64,000 nucleotides of DNA from Bryoerythrophyllum caledonicum (taxonomy: Eukaryota > Streptophyta > Bryopsida > Pottiales > Pottiaceae): NCBI GenBank assembly GCA_963971425.1, contig OZ020520.1, positions 7,358,553-7,422,552 of the forward strand. Reading direction: 5' to 3'. The first letter of the stretch is position 1, and each line of letters begins with the position of its first letter. Of this stretch, positions 58,027 to 64,000 are shown one piece after another. Both the position numbers and the translations under genes were made by a program. The notes beneath the pieces were generated by a model. It made no database searches and was not told the origin of the DNA. It saw only the letters and a program-made list of their open reading frames with translations.

Positions 58027-58238
58027 GACAATCCAAAACCGATTGGTGACCCAATACCGCTCCCTTCCATACCCTTTCTAGATTTTAGGGAGGAATTGTA
58101 GCATGTCTTTACATGCCTAATGCATTGACCAATGAATCTATAAGTGATGTGAAGACTAGCTACAATTCTTCCCGAAAATCTAGAAATGGTATAGAAGAGA
58201 GGCTTGGTATTGGGTCCCCGGTCGGTTTTCAATTGTTC
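58027..58238 (+). mobile_element. Palindromic MITE
   Basis: Arms of about 75 bases are inverted: GACAATCCAAAACCGATTGG near 58027 and the complement of its relative ending ATTGTTC at 58238. Both arms contain 'ttctagattttm' and 'gaattgtagc' text. Flanks TAG and TAT suggest a TA-type target, not proven. Confidence 0.7.
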
Positions 58239-60658
58239 TATCTTAGACTAGCCTTTGTGGTATAATGGGTGTTACAATGAATGAATGAGGAATGAAAACA
58301 TGGAGCCAAAGCCTTGAATCTAGATTGTTGTAATTTAACTAAGTTTTAATTAAAATCTCATATGTAGAAAATTCTCAGTGGACTAAATTTGTACATGTGA
58401 ATAATTATAGTCAATAGATTAATAAAAATACATAGGTTGGATTTCAATTTTTATGTTTCATTGGGTTAAATTTTTGTTTAGTTTTGAGATACTAATGTTA
58501 TGAAATCCAAATGTTCATTAGAACTGTAACCCTTGTAATCCTTGTGACCCTTGTTGTTGTTGTTTTCAGTCAGTTCTAAAAATAAAAAGACTATGGATCC
58601 TATCAAACTCGTAGCCCAAAATCAAACCTTTTTCATTTCGTTCAATGGATTTGACAAGCCTCAAGTTGCTCAAATAGTTGCATAAAAGTATATATAAAAC
58701 ATGTAACTAGTTTATTATTAATAAAAGTTCCTTCAAAGTGACAATAAAAATGGTTGACAATCAAAATTACCAATTTGTAGGAAATATTTTCTATTCTGGT
58801 CAAAGAGCTAGGTAAGAGTTGGTTGTTTGGGAAAAAATGGACAAGCTTGAAAAATGCAGGAGAATGATGAACTGCTAAGGTGCTCCATTTTTCTAGGTGA
58901 GGGGTTTCACTGCAGATTGGTGTATAAGGGCAACTAGTGTAGCTGGCCTTGTTTGCAAGCTCTACTTACAACTTTAGATCTGTGGTTTATAGTGAGCTTG
59001 GGAGTAGTAGTGTTGAAAGGAGCAAAGGGAACTGGAGATCTATACTTGCAAAAGAGGGGGGTTGCAAAAGTTAGTACTAACTTAGATACGGTTGCAAGAG
59101 CTGGGATCTATGTGTTGGAGGTTAGATCTGACCCTCAAGCCTCCCTTCTCCAAATGCAAACGTAGAGATCTAAATATTGGAGAGTTGGAAACGTCAAAGC
59201 TCACTCGAGCTTCCCATTGCAACCTTGATCCAGAGGCATTTACACAACAGATCTCAAAGGAGAAAATTCACAAGCATCTCGCAACAGTCACACAATGCTA
59301 GATACACATCATCTCAACCTCCACTCATACTTTCATTTCAATTTTGTTATTTTCAGCTTTCAAATCTTTATTACATGCCTTCAACTTTGCATAGAAATTA
59401 CAAGCTTAAGCACCTCACACGTGAGATCTAGCACCTCAGATAACAGTTCAAGTACCACACACATTTGAGTTGACACCGCATATCGACAATACATAGGCAC
59501 ACATGATACACCCATTGTCCAAGTTGCATCGGATTGCACGTCTAGATCTAGGTACCCTTGTTGAAATCGCTGCCACTTCTTCCAATTACTTCTCTCTCCC
59601 ACGGAGTAAGCACGCGTGTGTGAACACTACCGGAAGTGCCAACGACCTCTACAGATCGGATCTGCAACATCCCATAGAAGATCAACTTATTGACACAATA
59701 TTGATGTAATTACTACTACTGCCCAACGAGGTTATGTCTTTCTAACCTTCGCTCTTTTTAGTTCTGTTTTTATTTCCTTTCATGCTACACTCGTTGCTCA
59801 TGCAATATAGAGCAACAATATATACATGTAAAATCCCAGACAATACCTAAACAAATACATAGCATATCCAACACTCACACAGTCACACTGACCTTTATGC
59901 TAGACACCATCTCACTAGATCTGGTTTTGCACACACCTTGCGGAAGCGCTCTCAATTTTTCTTTAGATCTAACGAACTTCAAGATCTACACTCTGCCAAT
60001 AATCCTACACCCCAACACAAACGTGCCATTAACATCGAGAGCCTTCAACAACTTCTACTAGAATTGTGACTGCTTCATGCGCATCCGTGATGAAGACTAG
60101 ACTTGGAGAAAGGCCCACCCTCACTTGCACAATTCAGCACCTATATCGTACCAATATCATCTACGCAACCCAACACATGTACCGAATCACGACGCACTAT
60201 ATTAGACTTGCAACCAAAATTGCTGGAGTAATTTGGTGCATAGACAAACGTGCCTTGCAACCAGCCCCGACATAAAATGAGCAATCAACAATAGCAACAA
60301 AATACGCGATCAAGGATGATCCAAGAGCCAACAACCACTCTTAAGAGCGACTGCCCGAGCAACCCCGAAGAAGGAGAGGGTGCAGAGTAATTGCCCGAGC
60401 AATCGCGAGGAAGTAGAGAGGCAACAAAGCGGCTGTCCAAGCAACCGCACAAATACTCCACCCAGACCTGTGAAAGCCCAGACTTGCGACCTTGCCTAAA
60501 TCCCACCGAGTGACCAAGCAAAGTGCTGCGACCTATCAACAACAACAGTGCGAATCGCGATCCACGCCAATGACCCCCAACAACCTTCTACCCTATACAA
60601 TTGACCTATCTGCCCTCCCCTACCAATCCACACAATCCCCCAGCGACCTCCAATATCT
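58239..60658. other. Gene-free stretch with a minisatellite
   Basis: No gene recognised; the last part may be the leader of the LINE-like element. At about 60343-60460 there are about three imperfect copies of a unit built on 'gcgactgcccgagcaaccgc' followed by 'gaggaag'. Confidence 0.4.
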
Positions 60659-62171
60659 TTGCACCGATCCTTGCCTTCAACCAAAGCTCAACTTAGTGGA
60701 CCAGGGAGGAAGAAGATACTCATCATCGGTGCCCCTCCAAAGGTAAGTTTTCTCCCTCTCTCCATTTTCAATCCAACATCTTGTTCTAACATGACCAGCT
60801 ATAAAAGAAACCTACAGTTTGGAGAAATGATGGACATCGATGAAAGAGTCATAAACAAAGAATTAACTCTAAAAGAAAAAGTAGTTGGGAAAATTATGGA
60901 GGAGCTAGGCAGCAGCAAGAAAATTTTATTACCAAATGGTACCCACCTCATGAACAAAGACAAGTACAAAAAATACCACTCACCACCCTCAAAGCTAATT
61001 AAAAGTGCTCTAAACTAGCTAAAAACTATTTTGCCATCCCGAATGCTAGGATACATGCCCTCACCCTAGCAATGTTCACCCAAATCCTTGTACACTACAA
61101 GACAAATACATATGCCTTAATGACCACACACTCCTTTAATATTATCCCATCTATTCACCCCCCCCCCTGACCCCCTCCCGGCGCACAAAATACTTTTTTA
61201 CCACCGCACCGCATCCTAGACAACCCAATAAGATACCCAATAAATACCATTTCAGACCACAAACATCGCCAACACAATGACACCAACAACATTAAAAAAG
61301 TAGTCACCTCCTATTTATGTCAATGGAATATTCAACAACATACCTACAACAAATGGCTACCACAAGGTAATTTATTCCAATGGCACGACCCCAACACCTC
61401 AAAACACAACATAACATGCCTTGAAAAATACTACCTACAAAGGAAACACCGATATCTCCACAACATTATCCAAATATACCACCTCCAAGAACAAAACGGA
61501 TACAAGATTTATTCCACCTCCTTCACATGTCCCCCTAACGTACATCTCCTCCATTGAATGCAACCCATACAATGATATAGACACACATAAGTACACCATA
61601 CAAATTCAACTTGACCTTGTCCACATACACAACAACAATGGTAAATACCTTATAACAATACCATTGACTACCAGACTACATTGGCTTTGGATCCAATATC
61701 AAAATGTTTTAAACTCCCCCCATAACCTAGAACCAATAATCCAACCATTCCAAACATAAATTGTTTGGCTATATCAAAGATACAAATACAAAATATCAAA
61801 ACCAAACCCCCTAAAACTAGCACAATATACATTATCCACAAAACTACTTAACTTTATCACCGAAACATTTGGCATTGAACACTCCTACTTCTCATCTACG
61901 GTTACATGCCCCAAAAATCTCACAAAATATTTCTCCCCATTTACAAGAGACGCAATATTTGGCTCATTACGCAAGGTATTTGAATTCAAATGGATATGCA
62001 TCAGATACGCACACCCCCACAACAAAGAAGACATCCAACAAACTATCCATTGGGCCAAACTAGCAGCTAAAAACAACCCATCAAACATAACATGTATGGT
62101 CATCCTAGACAACAAATGGTACGAAAACACCAACCGACACCAGGGCCATTTCCCGGATACCCACATAATAA

Positions 62172-62743
62172 GGGCCGCTTCACACTATGCCCAAGTCGAG
62201 TGACCGTCTGTCAAAATGAGTGGCCAAACTATGGTGAGAGGCTCAACTTTTTGCCAAAAAAATACAGTAAATAATATTGATTAAGGTTGGCCGGTCATGG
62301 TGTGAAGCCCCAAAGGCCAAGTCCAAAGTCCAAACCCCATATCACTACGCCAAAAAAGATCAGCCCAAAAAAACCAGCCAATAAAAATCAGCCAATAAAA
62401 ATCAGCCAATAAAAATCAGCCAAAAAAATTAGCCAAAAAAATCAGCCTTAAAATTCGGCCTCTTTCATCTAACGGTCTAGATCTTGTCTGTTTTTTATTA
62501 TTTTATTAAAAAAATTGATGGACTCTCGATTGTAGTTTGAGTTGACTAAAATGGACGACCGAAGTTTTGCTCGAGAGGCCGTCGCTTTGGCGCCAAAACA
62601 ACCCAAAAGTGCTATGTTGGACGACGGCCTTTGGAGTTTGGGCACAAGTGTGAAGGCCCAAAGTCTGGACTTTGGTCATTCTAGCAATCTCATTGCTGGA
62701 AATCGACAGCCACTCGACTTGGCCACCAAGTGTCAAGCGGCCC
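62172..62743 (-). mobile_element. PIF/Harbinger-type MITE, copy 2
   Basis: Ends GGGCCGCTTCACACT and TGTCAAGCGGCCC, with TAA at 62169-62171 and 62744-62746. It is the reverse complement of the 231-807 element over its whole length. With one TAA kept, the interrupted LINE frame continues in phase (THII then SLFDTNT). The internal tandem array is at about 62359-62448. Confidence 0.92.
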
Positions 62744-63069
62744 TAAGTCTTTTCGACACTAACACAGTCGCATATACAAAACCCACCACACTAGAAGAAT
62801 TTTAAAAATCCAGAAAAGAAGCGAGAACAGAAGCCTTTATACTACAGATACTATGCATATACCACCAAAACAACACAATTGGCACACACACCGCACTAGA
62901 ACAACTTAAAAAAATAGCCAACAAACTAAACATAAGATAACGCTACAAAAACATAGCCCTACCAACACCACTCCCCATAACAATCAACAGTTACAAACAT
63001 TGGAAAACAATTAGTTATCCAAAATTCACTCCAAATAAAACAAACAACACCATACCTCTTCCAAATTTC

Positions 63070-63545
63070 AACACAATTTCCCCTCTCAAATTCAACCGTG
63101 AACACTGCTACTACACAAACGGCTCATTTAAAGAACCCACTCAAACTAGTTTTGGAGAATAGCAAAGTAAAAAAATTCGGCTATGGAATTTACAACGCCT
63201 CAAAAGAACTAGAAGTCTCCAAAAAACTCCAAGGACTACAAAACATACTTAGAGCAAAAATGATGGCCATCCATAAAACACTCCGGATCCTAACCACCAA
63301 ATATCCTATTGAGCCCGCAAACATCTTTACTAACTGCGTAAACGTACTATACCTATTAAATACACAAATACAACATCCATCCATGCATAACATCCACCCC
63401 AACAAAATCATCCTTGAATCAATGGTACGAATGCTACAATCATGAACACAACCCACTAAACTCAATAAAGTGCAAGCCCATGCCAACATTTGCATGCAAC
63501 GAGAAAGCTGACGAACTAGCACAAAGTGGCAAAGACAAAGACCAT
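63070..63545 (+). pseudogene. RNase H domain remnant of the LINE-like element
   Basis: YYTNGSFKEP (normally YTDGS), then after a shift GYGIYNASKEL, LQNILRAKMMAIHKTLRIL (normally R-A-E-L/M), IFTNCVNVLYLL (normally TDS), KVQAHANI and, after another shift, NEKADELAQSGK. The order and spacing fit RNase H of non-LTR elements. Three of the acidic catalytic positions are Asn, Lys and Asn, so it is dead. Confidence 0.75.
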
Positions 63546-64000
63546 AGAAATGCTAAACACGCACTCAAACACGCACACACGACGCCATACTACTACCAAA
63601 GAAACAAGTCGCCATCTATGGGAGAAACTCCGGACAAAGGACCTATTTGATTCCTCACTAAATACCTTAAAAAATATGATCTGGAAAAACACCTTATAGA
63701 AATTGCCAACAGTTTCCCAAACATTGCAAAATGGACAACAAATAGAAACATAGATAATGACCTATAGAATGACTTCTAGAACAACCCCCATGTCACTCAT
63801 ACACAAAAGACTTGTCTCATTGAATTCTGAACAAGCCGATATATGGAAAATGCCAGAAAACAACTTTTCTTTGAATTTGAAAGGTTTTCCTCCATAACAT
63901 GCCCCATTTGCAACTCTACAAACCCTGATACATGGCTACCTATACTACTCAAATGCCAAAATCCACACATACACTCACTAATTGTTAAAAAGCATAACAA

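Larger units (their letters stand above)
60659..64000 (+). pseudogene. Decayed LINE-like retroelement coding region (cut by the window end)
   Basis: The strand is rich in A and C and very poor in G. Translation across shifts and stops gives: a segment near 60830 (LQFGEMMDIDERVINKELTL); a segment at about 61860-62165 (GIEHSYFSSTVTCPKNLTKY, SPFTRDAIFGS, YAHPHN, VILDNKWYEN) of unknown type; an RNase H domain at about 63100-63545; and a zinc-finger-like C-terminus (CPICNSTNPDTW, CQNPHIHSLIVKKHN) at 63900-64000. RNase H plus such a finger suits a non-LTR retrotransposon. No reverse transcriptase was found inside the window; it may lie beyond 64000. The Harbinger MITE at 62172-62743 splits it. Confidence 0.65.

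Noticed and set aside
60659-64000. Reverse transcriptase domain in the LINE-like region
   Set aside because: No YADD-type or other RT motif could be found in any frame within the window.

Overview
The window looks like nuclear DNA of a land plant. It has one complete multi-exon gene of the plant O-fucosyltransferase family, relics of a plant B3-domain gene, and a non-coding locus on the minus strand carrying target sites for the plant microRNAs miR390 and miR156. Linked miR156 and miR390 sites are known from moss TAS6/TAS3 loci. This points to a non-seed plant, perhaps a bryophyte, but I cannot name a species. No bacterial or organellar genes, tRNA, rRNA or CRISPR array were seen.

Layout. 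1-12.8 kb: nested AT-rich mobile elements plus a (CTT)n array of about 535 bp. 12.8-19.5 kb: the O-fucosyltransferase gene (12 exons, 582 codons, plus strand) with its upstream region. 19.5-28.9 kb: more elements, a dead Tc1-type transposase and a decayed B3-domain gene. 28.95-31.06 kb: an apparently intact Tc1-like transposon with DD34E transposase. 31-37 kb: miniature elements nested in one another. 37.5-39.2 kb: the TAS3/TAS6-like locus (minus strand). 39.2-58.3 kb: almost only mobile elements and their decay products. 60.6-64 kb: a decayed LINE-like coding region with RNase H and zinc-finger remnants, split by a Harbinger-type miniature element whose inverted sister sits at 231-807.

The dominant repeat signal is a set of elements of different length and interior (about 170 to 1,130 bp without insertions) bounded by TTAA and terminal repeats starting CCC, often TTAACCCCTAAAGGACCAAG. 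Unoccupied relatives inside the window show a single TTAA at the insertion point, so the duplicated target is TTAA, as in piggyBac-type transposition. Several of these otherwise different families share an internal block close to GACCGTACGGATTGAAAGAT. A second set, with TAA, TTA or TCA duplications and ends starting GGGCC or GAGCAT, is of PIF/Harbinger (Tourist) type. A third set is short retroposed 3' ends with varied simple-repeat tails.

Functionally, the fucosyltransferase gene, the TAS-like locus and the intact Tc1 element are the parts most likely to be active. The rest is a layered record of transposition. All family and homology calls come from motif recognition by eye, with no database search.
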